The position numbers were made by a program, and so were the translations under genes. 64,000 bases of DNA from positions 38,539 to 102,538 of the forward strand of contig NZ_JABACJ020000019.1 of NCBI RefSeq assembly GCF_012524165.2, in the 5' to 3' direction. Each line of letters begins with the position of its first letter. Positions within the stretch are counted from its first letter, which is position 1. Origin of the DNA: Faecalicatena faecalis. GTDB taxonomy: Bacteria; Bacillota; Clostridia; Lachnospirales; Lachnospiraceae. Shown one piece after another: positions 41,090-50,765 of this stretch. The notes beneath the pieces were generated by a model. That model was not told where the DNA came from, ran no database searches, and was given only the letters and a program-made list of their open reading frames with translations.

Positions 41090-43042
41090 CTACAAAGCGC
41101 TGATCCCGTCATCTTCATACAGTTCATATTCTGCATCAGTATATCCGATCATCATCTTCGTAGCCATATCGATCTTATCAACGCATTCTGCCGCATCGAC
41201 AACAGGGATGCATTTTCCGCTGCGGATGAACAGTGGCACCTCATTCAGGCCAACTTCGACGTAATGATGTCCTTTTTCAAGTGTTTCTTCGAATATACTT
41301 CCATCCGGCATGAATTTGATGAATTTCATTTCTTCTGGCAGGTAGACGTAGCGTCCTGTGGCATTCTGTGTATAAACCGGGGCGATCATGATTTCGTTTC
41401 CGATCATGAGCTGGTCCTCGACCTGTGCAGCCATGGAATCTTCCGGGTATTCGAAAGCCAGCGGCTTGAAGTACATATCATCGTTCAGGGCAGCTTTCAT
41501 GTATTCGCTGTAGAGGTATGGCAGCAGGCGGTAGCGTACTCCGATTACATGACGGAAGTCCTCGATGTTCTCAAACTGATAGCATTCCTGTTCCCGTGTA
41601 CCAAGAGCTGCGTGGTTGCGCATAAGTGGGGTGAACACTCCAAGTGCCAGCCAGCGGAGCACCAGGTCCCTTGTGGTATCGGAACCGAATCCGCCGAGGT
41701 CTGCGCCTGTGTAGAGGAAACCGCACATGTTGAGGGATGGCATCATTTTCAGATTCAGGAGCAGATGGGACCACCAGGACTGGTTGTCGCCTGTCCAGAT
41801 TCCGCCGTATCTGTGCATTCCAATGTAGGAGGAACGGGAGAACATCAGTATTCTCTTGTCTGGTACGATCTTCTGGAAAGCTTCTCCTGCGGCACGGGTC
41901 ATGTTGAATCCGTACAGATTGTGCACCTTGTCGTGGCGTACTTTCTGACCGTTCACTTCATGGTAAAAACGCTTGTAATCCTCTGGGTTATTCGCCAGGC
42001 TGCCTACTTTGTCACCTAATATGAAGCCAGGGGCAGCGTTCTCTTTTTTCAGGAAATCTTTCATAAAGTCTTTGACCTCTTCAACGCCTTCCGGGGTGCA
42101 GAAGATTGCCGGCTCATTCATGTCATTCCAGAAGCCATCGATTCCCTGGGAAATCAGTGTCTCATATTTGCCGCCGAACCAGGCTCTTGCCTCCGGGTTC
42201 AGTACATCCGGGAAATGTGTCCAGCCCGGCCATACTGCGGCTACGAAATCGCTTCCGTCTTCACGTTTACAGAAGTATCCTTTTTCTTTTCCTTCCTCAT
42301 AAATATCGTAGCCGTCTTCGATCTTGACACCGGCATCGATGATTGGGATCAGGTGGATATTTTCTGCCTTCATTTCATCTACAAATCCCTTAAAGTCAGG
42401 AAAGTTTTTTTCATTCACGGTAAAATCTTTGTAGTCCTGCATGTAGTCAATATCCATATATACCATATCAATCGGAACATGGTTCTCACGGTAGCCTTTT
42501 ACCACGTTTTTAAAATCTTCCGGTGTGGTGTAGCCCCATCTGCTCTGTCCAAAACCGAATGCGAACTTCGGTGGAATATAGCTTCGGCCTATGATTTTGC
42601 GGAACTGTTTTACGATATCATATGCATTCTCACCTTCAATCACGTAGAGGTCCAGGTCAGCATCCTCGCAGCTGATTTCTAACTTGTCCTGCCGGGTGTA
42701 ACCGATGTCGAACTTCATGGCTCCCGGATAATCGAGGAAAAGCCCGAAGGTTTCTTTGCCGGAAACGATGATAAAGTTGTGTGCCCCGTAAAGGGAATTT
42801 TTGTTTTCTGTGTGGTTCGGGTCGTCACTGCAATTGCTGATGTAGAGGAACCCTTTCTTATTGATGCCTCTGTTCGCCTCACCGAGACCGTATACAATAT
42901 CATTTTTGTCCATTTCATAGGAAAGATGGAACCCGTTTTCTAATGAAATCGTTCCATATTGAGGGGTTCCCGTGGCTGGGGAAATCTTTTCTACGACTGC
43001 CTCTGTGTCAAATGGATTGCCAAATACATATTTCTGGATCAT
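41090..43042 (-). CDS. GH31 alpha-glucosidase
   Basis: A 650-residue retaining glycosidase. The nucleophile Asp is in GFWNDMNEPAIF and the acid/base Asp in WTGDNQSWW. FGFGQSRWGYTTPEDF and DMVYMDIDYMQDYKDF are typical of the family. The N-terminal beta-sandwich (DIVYGLGEANRGIN) is compact and there is no signal peptide, so it acts inside the cell on imported oligosaccharides. From memory it is very like the structurally studied Ruminococcus (Blautia) obeum GH31 alpha-glucosidase, which prefers alpha-1,6 linkages such as isomaltose; whether the preference carries over is not shown. It is divergent from an AraC-type activator gene 178 bp away, which likely controls it. Confidence 0.93.
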   Translation of the reverse strand: MIQKYVFGNPFDTEAVVEKISPATGTPQYGTISLENGFHLSYEMDKNDIVYGLGEANRGINKKGFLYISNCSDDPNHTENKNSLYGAHNFIIVSGKETFGLFLDYPGAMKFDIGYTRQDKLEISCEDADLDLYVIEGENAYDIVKQFRKIIGRSYIPPKFAFGFGQSRWGYTTPEDFKNVVKGYRENHVPIDMVYMDIDYMQDYKDFTVNEKNFPDFKGFVDEMKAENIHLIPIIDAGVKIEDGYDIYEEGKEKGYFCKREDGSDFVAAVWPGWTHFPDVLNPEARAWFGGKYETLISQGIDGFWNDMNEPAIFCTPEGVEEVKDFMKDFLKKENAAPGFILGDKVGSLANNPEDYKRFYHEVNGQKVRHDKVHNLYGFNMTRAAGEAFQKIVPDKRILMFSRSSYIGMHRYGGIWTGDNQSWWSHLLLNLKMMPSLNMCGFLYTGADLGGFGSDTTRDLVLRWLALGVFTPLMRNHAALGTREQECYQFENIEDFRHVIGVRYRLLPYLYSEYMKAALNDDMYFKPLAFEYPEDSMAAQVEDQLMIGNEIMIAPVYTQNATGRYVYLPEEMKFIKFMPDGSIFEETLEKGHHYVEVGLNEVPLFIRSGKCIPVVDAAECVDKIDMATKMMIGYTDAEYELYEDDGISAL

Positions 43043-43220
43043 AATGTTACCTCCTGGTACTTTTTATAGATATATTTTAGTTGCTTTAACCTTCTTTTTG
43101 TTTCTTACATAAAAGAGCGGCTTCTGTAGCACTTTTTTCATAGTATAAGAAATAAATGTTGATAAATCTTGCATTATTTCGTAAAATAATAACACAATCT
43201 TGATAAAGGTGGAAATAAAT

Positions 43221-44123
43221 ATGAATAAGGAATATTCTCTCGAGGAAGATGTCAGGCATGGTACACAAAAGCGCCCGATGACGGCCATGCATTTTACCAC
43301 GGGACCAGGGACTCTATATCCGGAATATTTTTTTGTGCAGAGGCACTGGCATCATAATGTGGAAATTGTAAAGGTAATGAGGGGAAGTTATGCGGTGGAG
43401 CTGAACCTGGAAAATTACGTGCTGAAAGAGGGCGATATCTGCTTTATCAACAGCGGCGAGCTTCATCAACTAGAAGGGAAAGAGCGGGATACCGTTCATA
43501 ATGTACTGATTTTCAATCCGCATATTTTAGAGTTTGTCTATGAGGATGAAGTACAGGAGGGGATGATTGCGCCGTTTCTGGCACATATTTCTTCACTGCC
43601 CCGGATCGTATCATCGGGGGATGCGGTTTACGAGACCATATCCGGCCTGTTTGACAGGGCTGTGGAGCAGGCATTGGAAGAAAGGGATGGGTGGTATTTC
43701 CGGGTGAAGCTTCTTCTTATGGAAATGTTGTACGAGGTGGAGCAGAGCGGCAGGATGGTTTCTGTCTCCAGTATCCAGAGTGCCTCGGATAAGGAACGGA
43801 TCGACCGGTATAAGCGGATCGTTTCTTATGTTGAGAAGCATTTTGCGGAAAAGGTGTCCCTAGAACAGCTCGCAGAGGAGGCGCAGTGCAATCCGCAGTA
43901 TCTCTGTCATTTCTTTAAAGAGATCGCAGGTGTCTCGCCGATCCAGTATCTGATCAGTTACCGGATTGAACAGGCACGGGAAATGCTTGCGGATACGACG
44001 AAAACGGTGCTGGAGGTGAGCTTTGACTGCGGGTTTGAGAATGTGAGTTATTTTATCCGGCAGTTCAAACGGGCGGTCGGGGTGACTCCGCGGGAGTACA
44101 GGCGGAATGGGGACAGCACATAA
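43221..44123 (+). CDS. AraC-family transcriptional regulator (cupin sensor)
   Basis: A 300-residue regulator. The N-terminal cupin-type sugar-sensing domain has VQRHWHHNVEIVKVMRG and INSGELHQL. The C-terminal double helix-turn-helix (about 195-298) has KVSLEQLAEEAQCNPQYLCHFF and VLEVSFDCGFENVSYFIRQF, ending TPREYRRNG. The ATG at 43221 follows AAAGGTGG; the TTG at 43200 lies upstream of that site. Divergent from GH31, it is its most likely regulator. Confidence 0.9.
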   Translation: MNKEYSLEEDVRHGTQKRPMTAMHFTTGPGTLYPEYFFVQRHWHHNVEIVKVMRGSYAVELNLENYVLKEGDICFINSGELHQLEGKERDTVHNVLIFNPHILEFVYEDEVQEGMIAPFLAHISSLPRIVSSGDAVYETISGLFDRAVEQALEERDGWYFRVKLLLMEMLYEVEQSGRMVSVSSIQSASDKERIDRYKRIVSYVEKHFAEKVSLEQLAEEAQCNPQYLCHFFKEIAGVSPIQYLISYRIEQAREMLADTTKTVLEVSFDCGFENVSYFIRQFKRAVGVTPREYRRNGDST

Positions 44124-44134
44124 AGTGAATGATT

Positions 44135-45220
44135 TTATATGTTTTTTCTATATTTAAGGGGTGTAATCCCAATATGCTTTTTAAACATCCGGATAAAATA
44201 TGTGACATCGGAATATCCTACCATTTCCGCAATATTCTGCACGGATATTCTGGTGGAAGCGAGCAGTTCACAGGCTTTTTCGATTCTTACCTGCTGGATG
44301 ACGTCCATAACCGTTGTCTTTGTATTTTCCCGGAAAATCCTTCCCAGATAGGAAGTGCTGAATGAAAAATGCCGGGCAATATCTTCAACCGAGGTCTCGG
44401 CATAATTTTGCTGGATATAACTCAAAATCTGGGGGATATACGTGATTCCGGCGGAGGTAGTCCGGGAAAACTGTACCCCTTCGGAATGTTCCCTCTGCAA
44501 ATAAGTAAAAAATAATCCGAGCATAAGAAGCAGTGCTTTCTGACTGTACTGCTTTTCCATACAGGATTCATTGATCATATCCAGAATCAGATCACGGATA
44601 GAAGTATCCCCTTTTGTATGGAACAGAAGATAATTGGGTCTCGTATTTTCATAAAGTGTATACAGGAAGAAATCAAACAGTGCGTGACCGCCTGCGACCA
44701 GCTCTGCCAGTGTATTTTTCATGACAGAAGTACGGATCAGGAGATTGATCATAATGCTGTCGTCGAATAACATCACTCTATGTTCCAGCTTAGGCGGCAG
44801 GATACAAAGAGAGCCCTCCGGTAATTTCAGTGCTTCCGATTGGCCGCCGGGATAGCGAAAATCCTGGTGACAGGTTCCCTTTAATACATAAGTGATTTCA
44901 ATAAAACCGTGCGTATGATAAGAAGCAGGAGAGTATCGCGGGTGTTTGCGCACGGAGATATCCTCATGCTCAAGAAACCACTGACTGTCAGAAAACTGGC
45001 CGTCACGCGGAAAGTCGGCGGGGATATCCGAGGAATTGGATACAATAACAGTCTGGAATTCTTCCTTTAAAGTATGTGGCATCCTGCCATATTTTTTAAG
45101 TAGTTTCATAAAGTCATTCTCAGAGACCGGGGCGCCGGTCTGCTCATATATTCTTTTAAAATCCATCTCTAAAGGTGTAAATTGTGTTAATAGTTTTTCA
45201 ATTTCTGAACGGTTACTCAT
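44135..45220 (-). CDS. AraC-family transcriptional regulator
   Basis: A 361-residue regulator. After a helical N-terminal extension of about 80 residues, a cupin domain (YSPASYHTHGFIEITYVLKG, LPPKLEHRVMLF) leads to a C-terminal AraC domain (SVEDIARHFSFSTSYLGRIF, QNIAEMVGYSDVTYFIRMF, TPLKYRKNI). It is divergent from the GH78 gene at 45539, the likely target, and is a paralogue of the regulator at 50766, which shares its architecture. The stop lies 11 bp from the convergent AraC gene. Confidence 0.9.
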   Translation of the reverse strand: MSNRSEIEKLLTQFTPLEMDFKRIYEQTGAPVSENDFMKLLKKYGRMPHTLKEEFQTVIVSNSSDIPADFPRDGQFSDSQWFLEHEDISVRKHPRYSPASYHTHGFIEITYVLKGTCHQDFRYPGGQSEALKLPEGSLCILPPKLEHRVMLFDDSIMINLLIRTSVMKNTLAELVAGGHALFDFFLYTLYENTRPNYLLFHTKGDTSIRDLILDMINESCMEKQYSQKALLLMLGLFFTYLQREHSEGVQFSRTTSAGITYIPQILSYIQQNYAETSVEDIARHFSFSTSYLGRIFRENTKTTVMDVIQQVRIEKACELLASTRISVQNIAEMVGYSDVTYFIRMFKKHIGITPLKYRKNI

Positions 45221-45538
45221 GATATCAGCCTCCGTGGAAAGTCAGGGGAATATGTAATGCAGAAGTAGTTGCATAAAGTATAACATTAATAACTGGTGTA
45301 TGTATAGCAGATTGCAGGATAATATGAAAATATAGAGCGGAGATAAATTACAGTGGAAAGAAATGTAGTTCGCAATAAGCCGATTTTATGAATGGATATC
45401 TGGGTATTTTTACTCTTCTGGAAAGAATATAATGGAGGCAGCAGTGGAGATGGGGGCAGAAGTCCAGCAAAAGGGTCAGACCCTTTTGCTCACCATTTTC
45501 AGAATATTCAGTTTACTTGGTTTTGGAAGGAGAAGGTT
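45221..45538. other. divergent region between AraC and GH78 genes
   Basis: 318 bp that must hold the divergent promoters. It also carries REP-like copy 2 close to the GH78 ribosome binding site. No other structure stood out. Confidence 0.4.
45467..45509. repeat. REP-like palindrome copy 2
   Basis: A perfect odd palindrome (11-bp arms GCAAAAGGGTC/GACCCTTTTGC, centre A, 45467-45489) is followed by TCACCATTTTCAGAATATTC. The flank is shared with copy 4. Confidence 0.85.
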
Positions 45539-48343
45539 ATGGAGATTACGAGGTTAAAGATTAATGGAATGATGTGCCCACTGGGGTACAGCTGTGATGT
45601 CTTGAATGTCAGCTGGAATGTGGAACATGCAAAGGGAAAAAGAGCTGTTATGGTGAAGGTGGAGGCTGCCGGGGACGAGGGATTTGAGAATATCTTGTTT
45701 AAGAGAGAGGGACAGGATCTTTCCTGTTCCGGTACTAGGCTTGAGCTGGAAATTACTCCCCGTACGAGGTATTTTGTGCGTGTGACTGTGACGGATGACC
45801 AGGGAGATAGTGCGCAGGGAACGACATGGTTTGAGACAGGGAAGATGGATGAGACATGGAAAGCTGACTGGATCGGAACGAAACAAGAAGATTTCTTTCA
45901 TCCTGTTTTAAAGAAATCTTTTCAAACCCAAAGATTGGCGGGGATTGTAAAGGCAAGATTATACATCTGTGGTGTCGGTGTTTATGAGGCATATCTGAAT
46001 GGAAAAAAGGTCGGGGATGAGGTGCTTGCGCCATTTTTGAATGATTACCGTTTTGCTTTGCAGACGCAGACTTATGATGTGACGGATATGATTGGTGGAA
46101 AGAATGACTTGGAAATTCTGCTGGGAAATGGATGGTACAAGGGCAGGTTCGGACAGTCCGATGAGACTTATGGTGACCGCTTTGCGGCGATTGCGGAACT
46201 GCATCTTATCTATGAAGATGGCACCAGCGATGTGATTCAGACGGACGAGTCCTGGGTTTACCGGGGCAGTAATATCGAGGACAGCGGAATCTACGATGGT
46301 GAAATTCTCAACCGCATTTTGTGGAAAAACCGGGAGAATCCATGGAAGTCTGTGGAAAAACTTTCCGAACCGCAGCAGATTGAAATGAAGGAACTTCTGA
46401 CGGACAGGTTCAGCATTCCGGTCTTGATAAAAGAGACTCTTCCGGTAAAGGATGTGATTCTGACTCCGGCAGGGGAAACGGTGTTAGATATGGGACAGAA
46501 CTTTACGGGATGGCTTGTGTTCAGGGATGTTCTCCCAGAGGGGACAAGAGTACATCTGGAGTTTGGTGAAGTGCTTCAGAATGGAAATTTCTATAATGGC
46601 AACTATCGGACCGCTACAGGCGGATTTACCTATGTCGCAGGGAAAAGGGAGAGCCAGATAGAGTCAGGAGAAGGAAAGACAGAGGACGTGGAACTTGTCC
46701 GGCCACATTTCACTTTCTTTGGATTTCGGTATGTGAAGGTAAGCGGCTGGCCCGGGAAATTAGACCCAGAAGATTTTACAGGATATGTGATCTACTCTGA
46801 CTTGGAACGCACCGGATTTTTGGAGACAAGTGATGCCAAAATCAATCAACTGTATTCGAATTGTCTGTGGGGGCAGAAATCAAATTTTCTGGATATGCCT
46901 ACGGACTGCCCGCAGAGAGACGAGCGGCTGGGATGGACTGCCGATGCGCAGGTATTTTCCCCGACAGCCACCTATAATATGGATACACGTGCCTTTTACC
47001 GGAAATATCTCTGGGATATGAGAAATGTGCAGACTGTGATGGACGGTGCTGTGCCGGCCCATCTTCCGGCGGCCGAAGGGATGTGCCCTGTGTGTTCGGT
47101 GTGGGGGGATGCAGCCACATTCATTCCGTATACAATCTGGAAATTTTATGCGGTCCCGGATGAAATGGAATTCTTGTATCCATTGATGAAGGAATGGGTG
47201 GATTATATTGCGGGTCAAATGCAAAAGCAGTATGGAAAAAATGTGGGAATCTGGGATTTTACTTTTCATTTTGGCGACTGGCTCGCGCTCGATGGACCAA
47301 CGGAGCAGTCAGTGAAGGGAGGAACACCGGATGGTTATCTGGCTACAGTGTATTACTATCAGAGTGCGTCTATTGTGGCGGAGATTTCGGGAAAGCTTGG
47401 TAAAGAAAAAGAACAAAGGGAGTATTCTCGGTTGGCAGAGGAAATCAAGGACTGCCTGCTTTACGAATATTTTACCCCAGCAGGACATTTAAGCGTGAAT
47501 ACACAGGCGGCATATATCGTTGCCTTGAAGTTTGGGATTTATAGAGATAAAGAAGTGCTGCTGAAAGATTTTCTGGATCTGCTGAAAAGGCATCAGTACC
47601 GGATTAAATGCGGATTTGTGGGGGCACCTCTGCTTTGTCAGGTATTGAGTGAAAATGGGCAGTCTGATCTGGCATATCATTTCCTGTTCCAGGAGGGATT
47701 CCCGAGCTGGCTGTATGCAGTCAATCTGGGGGCAACTACGATCTGGGAGCGGTGGAACAGTCTTCTGCCAGATGGAACTATTAATGGCACGGAAATGAAC
47801 AGCCTGAACCACTACAGCTACGGCAGTGTGATTGAATTTTTATATGCGTATGCGGCAGGTCTGCGTCCAAAAGAGGCAGGATTTGAACATGTGATTGTGG
47901 CACCCTGTCCGAGCAGCAGGATGAGGGAGTTGAAATGCACTTACTTGTCTCCGGCAGGAAGGTATGTGGTGAACTGGAAGCTGACCGGGGAAGGAAAGGT
48001 AAAGATGCATCTCGAAGTGCCGTTTGGATGCAGAGCTTTGGTTACATTGCCGGAAAGCGGAAATGAGACGTTTGAGGCAGAAGCAGGAAGTTATGATTAT
48101 GAATATATGCCGGTTCATGATTACCGTCAGAAGTATTTTGAAAATACACCTCTTTGTGAGGTGTTTGCAGATCCTGAGGCAAAGGCGGTTCTATTGAAAT
48201 GTATTCCTCAGGCGGCAGTACTGGATAATCCGGTAGACGCGGAGGAAGAATTGAAAGTACTTTATGACCGTGCCTTTATGGGGATTACGGCAGAAGATGC
48301 TAAGAAAGCTGTCGGGGAATTGGAAAAAATAAAATTATGGTAG
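45539..48343 (+). CDS. GH78 alpha-L-rhamnosidase
   Basis: A 934-residue inverting glycosidase releasing alpha-linked L-rhamnose. The frame is open from 45392, but the ATG at 45539 is preferred: GGAAGGAGAAGG precedes it, and the upstream part overlaps an intergenic repeat. N-terminal beta domains include ARLYICGVGVYEAYLNGKKVGD and TVLDMGQNFTGWLVF. The (alpha/alpha)6 barrel holds the catalytic acid region DCPQRDERLGWTADAQ, the VWGDAATFIPYTIW segment and WERWNSLLPDG with the catalytic base region. The C-terminal beta domain has PCPSSRMRELKCTYLSPAGRYVVNW. About 50 extra C-terminal residues (NPVDAEEELKVLYDRAF) are unusual. There is no signal peptide, so it is intracellular. Regulated probably by the divergent AraC gene. 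Confidence 0.93.
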   Translation: MEITRLKINGMMCPLGYSCDVLNVSWNVEHAKGKRAVMVKVEAAGDEGFENILFKREGQDLSCSGTRLELEITPRTRYFVRVTVTDDQGDSAQGTTWFETGKMDETWKADWIGTKQEDFFHPVLKKSFQTQRLAGIVKARLYICGVGVYEAYLNGKKVGDEVLAPFLNDYRFALQTQTYDVTDMIGGKNDLEILLGNGWYKGRFGQSDETYGDRFAAIAELHLIYEDGTSDVIQTDESWVYRGSNIEDSGIYDGEILNRILWKNRENPWKSVEKLSEPQQIEMKELLTDRFSIPVLIKETLPVKDVILTPAGETVLDMGQNFTGWLVFRDVLPEGTRVHLEFGEVLQNGNFYNGNYRTATGGFTYVAGKRESQIESGEGKTEDVELVRPHFTFFGFRYVKVSGWPGKLDPEDFTGYVIYSDLERTGFLETSDAKINQLYSNCLWGQKSNFLDMPTDCPQRDERLGWTADAQVFSPTATYNMDTRAFYRKYLWDMRNVQTVMDGAVPAHLPAAEGMCPVCSVWGDAATFIPYTIWKFYAVPDEMEFLYPLMKEWVDYIAGQMQKQYGKNVGIWDFTFHFGDWLALDGPTEQSVKGGTPDGYLATVYYYQSASIVAEISGKLGKEKEQREYSRLAEEIKDCLLYEYFTPAGHLSVNTQAAYIVALKFGIYRDKEVLLKDFLDLLKRHQYRIKCGFVGAPLLCQVLSENGQSDLAYHFLFQEGFPSWLYAVNLGATTIWERWNSLLPDGTINGTEMNSLNHYSYGSVIEFLYAYAAGLRPKEAGFEHVIVAPCPSSRMRELKCTYLSPAGRYVVNWKLTGEGKVKMHLEVPFGCRALVTLPESGNETFEAEAGSYDYEYMPVHDYRQKYFENTPLCEVFADPEAKAVLLKCIPQAAVLDNPVDAEEELKVLYDRAFMGITAEDAKKAVGELEKIKLW

Positions 48344-48353
48344 AAACAGACTT

Positions 48354-48380
48354 TTTCAAAGGGGTCTGACCCTTTTGAAA
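48354..48380. repeat. REP-like palindrome copy 3
   Basis: TTTCAAAGGGGTC and GACCCTTTTGAAA flank a central T with one mismatch. It lies 10 bp after the GH78 stop; the core is shared, but the outer arms differ from the other copies. Confidence 0.75.
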
Positions 48381-48402
48381 TGCACCCTTTAAAAGATGCA
48401 TA

Positions 48403-48450
48403 TTGACGCCCGGCATTTTCTATGTTACTGTATACATACAATGTGTATGT
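48403..48450 (+). promoter_or_regulatory. tetR promoter with palindromic operator
   Basis: TTGACG (48403-48408) lies 17 bp before TACTGT (48426-48431). Directly after is ACATACA-ATG-TGTATGT (48434-48450), a perfect 7-3-7 palindrome. A second copy occurs before the MFS gene, so it is very likely the TetR operator. Confidence 0.7.
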
Positions 48451-48465
48451 AAAAGAGGTGATGAC

Positions 48466-49116
48466 ATGCCGAGGAATAAATACCCGGAGGAGACGGTGCA
48501 GAAGATTCTGGATGTATCTTTGAAGCTGTTTATGGAGAAGGGGTATGAGAATACCACGGTTCTGGACATTGTAGATCACCTGGGCGGGCTGACGAGAGGT
48601 GCTTTTTATCATCATTTTAAGTCCAAAGAAGAGGTGATCGATGCTCTGACGGATAGGATGTTCCATGAAAATAACCCGTTTGAGAAGGTGAAGCAGGAAA
48701 AAGGGCTGAATGGTCTTCAGAAGCTTCAGATGATCATGAACGATACGACAGTGGAGTCAGATTATCGGACGATCAGTGCCCAGGCAGTTTCGCTGCTGGA
48801 GAATCCGAAGTTTCTTGCGGAGTTTATTGAAGGCAACAAGAAGGTCCTTGTTCCGGCTTATCAGGAACTGATCGAAGAGGGAATCCGGGATGGGTCGATT
48901 CAGACGGAGTATCCAAAGCAGACAGCAGAGATTCTTTCTTTTCTGACGAACTTCTGGATGGTTCCCTCGATCTTTCCATTTACGGCGGAAGAAGGGATCG
49001 CCAGGCTCAGGATGATAAAGGAGATTACGGCATTTCTCGGAGTTCCGGTCATAGATGATGAGCTTTTGAAAAATCTTGAGGAATCTATCGCGGAATTGGG
49101 AGATGAAAATCAGTAG
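48466..49116 (+). CDS. TetR-family repressor of the adjacent efflux pump
   Basis: A 216-residue regulator. The DNA-binding domain has RNKYPEETVQKILDVSLKLF, then VLDIVDHLGGLTRGAFYHHF and SKEEVIDALTDRMF. The C-terminal ligand domain is variable. The ATG at 48466 follows AGAGGTGATGAC; the frame extends 63 bp upstream through the promoter and operator and is not coding there. Matching palindromes before this gene and before the MFS gene indicate that it represses both itself and the transporter. Confidence 0.92.
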   Translation: MPRNKYPEETVQKILDVSLKLFMEKGYENTTVLDIVDHLGGLTRGAFYHHFKSKEEVIDALTDRMFHENNPFEKVKQEKGLNGLQKLQMIMNDTTVESDYRTISAQAVSLLENPKFLAEFIEGNKKVLVPAYQELIEEGIRDGSIQTEYPKQTAEILSFLTNFWMVPSIFPFTAEEGIARLRMIKEITAFLGVPVIDDELLKNLEESIAELGDENQ

Positions 49117-49161
49117 GAATAAAGTTGCCAGAGATGGCAATTTTATTTTAATCAAATACAT

Positions 49162-49178
49162 ACATACAGCATGTATAA
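49162..49178 (+). promoter_or_regulatory. second copy of the TetR operator
   Basis: ACATACA-GCA-TGTATAA, which matches the tetR operator at 48434 in the left arm and in five of seven bases of the right arm, ends 18 bp before the transporter ATG. Confidence 0.65.
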
Positions 49179-49196
49179 ATAAAAAGGAGGATTCTT

Positions 49197-50519
49197 ATGA
49201 GTCAAAAAAGAGAGATGTTAAAGGAAAAATATCCTGATGGTAAACTGCCAGGAGCAGAGCCATCAGGTGAAGGGTTATTCAGCAGGAATTTTACCCTGCT
49301 TGTTCTGGGGCAGGTCAGTTCTCTGTTTGCCAACACCATGTTAAGGTTCGCACTGTCCATGTATATACTGGAGTTGACAGGTTCAGCTTCCATATTTGCA
49401 GGGCTTCTGGCTATTTCCATGATTCCGACGGTGATTCTGTCCCCATTCGGCGGCGTTCTGGCTGACCGTGCAAACCGGAGGAACATCATGGTAGCATTGG
49501 ATTTCTTGTCGGGGGTGACCGCGGCGGTTACCATGCTGACCATACGTGAGGCAAATGCGGTTGTAGTGGCAGGCGGGGCTCTGACGGTATTTTCCATCCT
49601 GGGAGCCTTTGAGTCTCCAACAGTGCAGGCGGCGGTTCCACAGATGCAGAAAGGAGATAACATTTTGAAAGCAAATGCGGTCGTAAACCAGGTAGCCGCC
49701 CTTGCGGCGTTGATAGCACCGTTTATCGGTAGTGCCTGTTATACCACATTTGGATTGAAAACGGTACTGACAGTCAGTGTGTTTGGATTTTTCCTTACCG
49801 CCTTTTTAGAAGTTTTTATCAAACTTCCGTTTACCAGGGAGAACCTTCATGAGAAATGGGGGAAGGTGATTAAAAACGACTTCAGGGTCAGCTTTCGTTT
49901 TATTACAAAAGAGAAGCCTGAGATTTTCAAAATTCTGCTGGCAGCATCAGCGGTCAGTTTCTTCATTATAGGAACGGTAAATGTGGGGATGCCGTTTATC
50001 ATCCGGACTATTTTGGGACTGAGTGCGGAATATGTAGGTGCTGCGGAAAGTATTTGTGGTGCGACTGCCATTCTGGGAAGTGTGATTGTGGGAGTTGCTG
50101 CCAAGCGTCTGAAAACGGATGGAATGTACATGTATCCAATGATTGTGGGAATCTGTATGATACCAATGGGAATGGCATTTTTGCTGAAAAATGAGAAAAT
50201 GGTGTACGCGGTAATCATGCTTTCGATTGCAGTCATGCAGGTTCTGGTCAGCATTTTTTCAATCTACTGTATATCCCTGATACAGCAGCAGACGCCAAAT
50301 GAGCTGCTGGGGAAAGTTATGGCATATATTTCTACAATTTCTCTGTGTGCACAGCCGTTGGGACAGATGATGTATGGAGTATTGTTTGATGTACTCCGAG
50401 ATAACGTCATGTGGATCATGATTGGGTCTGCGGTCTGCATTGTACTGATGAGTATGGCGGTGCGGCCGGCATTTCAGGGAGTGGAGAATCTGAGACAGGG
50501 AGAAGAGGTGTTAAATTAA
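49197..50519 (+). CDS. MFS drug/metabolite exporter
   Basis: A 440-residue transporter of the MFS_3 (EntS/macrolide efflux-like) group with about 12 helices. LGQVSSLFANTMLRFALSMYIL, then SPFGGVLADRANRRNIMVALDF (the motif A loop, G-x3-DRxxRR) and PNELLGKVMAYISTI are characteristic. The N-terminal 30 residues are soluble. The gene has its own AAGGAGG site and is preceded by an operator matching that of the TetR gene upstream, so induction by a toxic or signalling compound is likely. REP-like copy 4 follows and may end its transcript. Confidence 0.9.
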   Translation: MSQKREMLKEKYPDGKLPGAEPSGEGLFSRNFTLLVLGQVSSLFANTMLRFALSMYILELTGSASIFAGLLAISMIPTVILSPFGGVLADRANRRNIMVALDFLSGVTAAVTMLTIREANAVVVAGGALTVFSILGAFESPTVQAAVPQMQKGDNILKANAVVNQVAALAALIAPFIGSACYTTFGLKTVLTVSVFGFFLTAFLEVFIKLPFTRENLHEKWGKVIKNDFRVSFRFITKEKPEIFKILLAASAVSFFIIGTVNVGMPFIIRTILGLSAEYVGAAESICGATAILGSVIVGVAAKRLKTDGMYMYPMIVGICMIPMGMAFLLKNEKMVYAVIMLSIAVMQVLVSIFSIYCISLIQQQTPNELLGKVMAYISTISLCAQPLGQMMYGVLFDVLRDNVMWIMIGSAVCIVLMSMAVRPAFQGVENLRQGEEVLN

Positions 50520-50710
50520 AAAGATACAATGTATAACGAAAGAAAAAATAAAAATATTTAAAAGATTTCGATATAACGAAAACTATTATTTTAGAAACAA
50601 TTCCGGATAATTATCCAAAGTATGTCGTTACTATGGATGCAATAGATCGTAGCAGAAATGGGATAAAACATGTCAATATCAGAAAATTTCTGCAAATGAA
50701 GTCTTTTGAG

Positions 50711-50764
50711 TGAAAATGGAGAGCAAAAGGGTCTGACCCTTTTGCTCTCCATTTTCAGAATATT
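50711..50764. repeat. REP-like palindrome copy 4 (longest)
   Basis: Two perfect 23-bp arms (50711-50733 and 50735-50757) surround a central T, with core GGGTCTGACCC, followed by the shared GAATATTC module. It stands between the convergent MFS and AraC genes and could work as a bidirectional terminator. Confidence 0.9.
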
Positions 50765-50765
50765 C

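Noticed and set aside
41264..42019. 251-residue ORF on the plus strand
   Set aside because: Antisense shadow of the GH31 gene; low-complexity composition and no recognisable domain.
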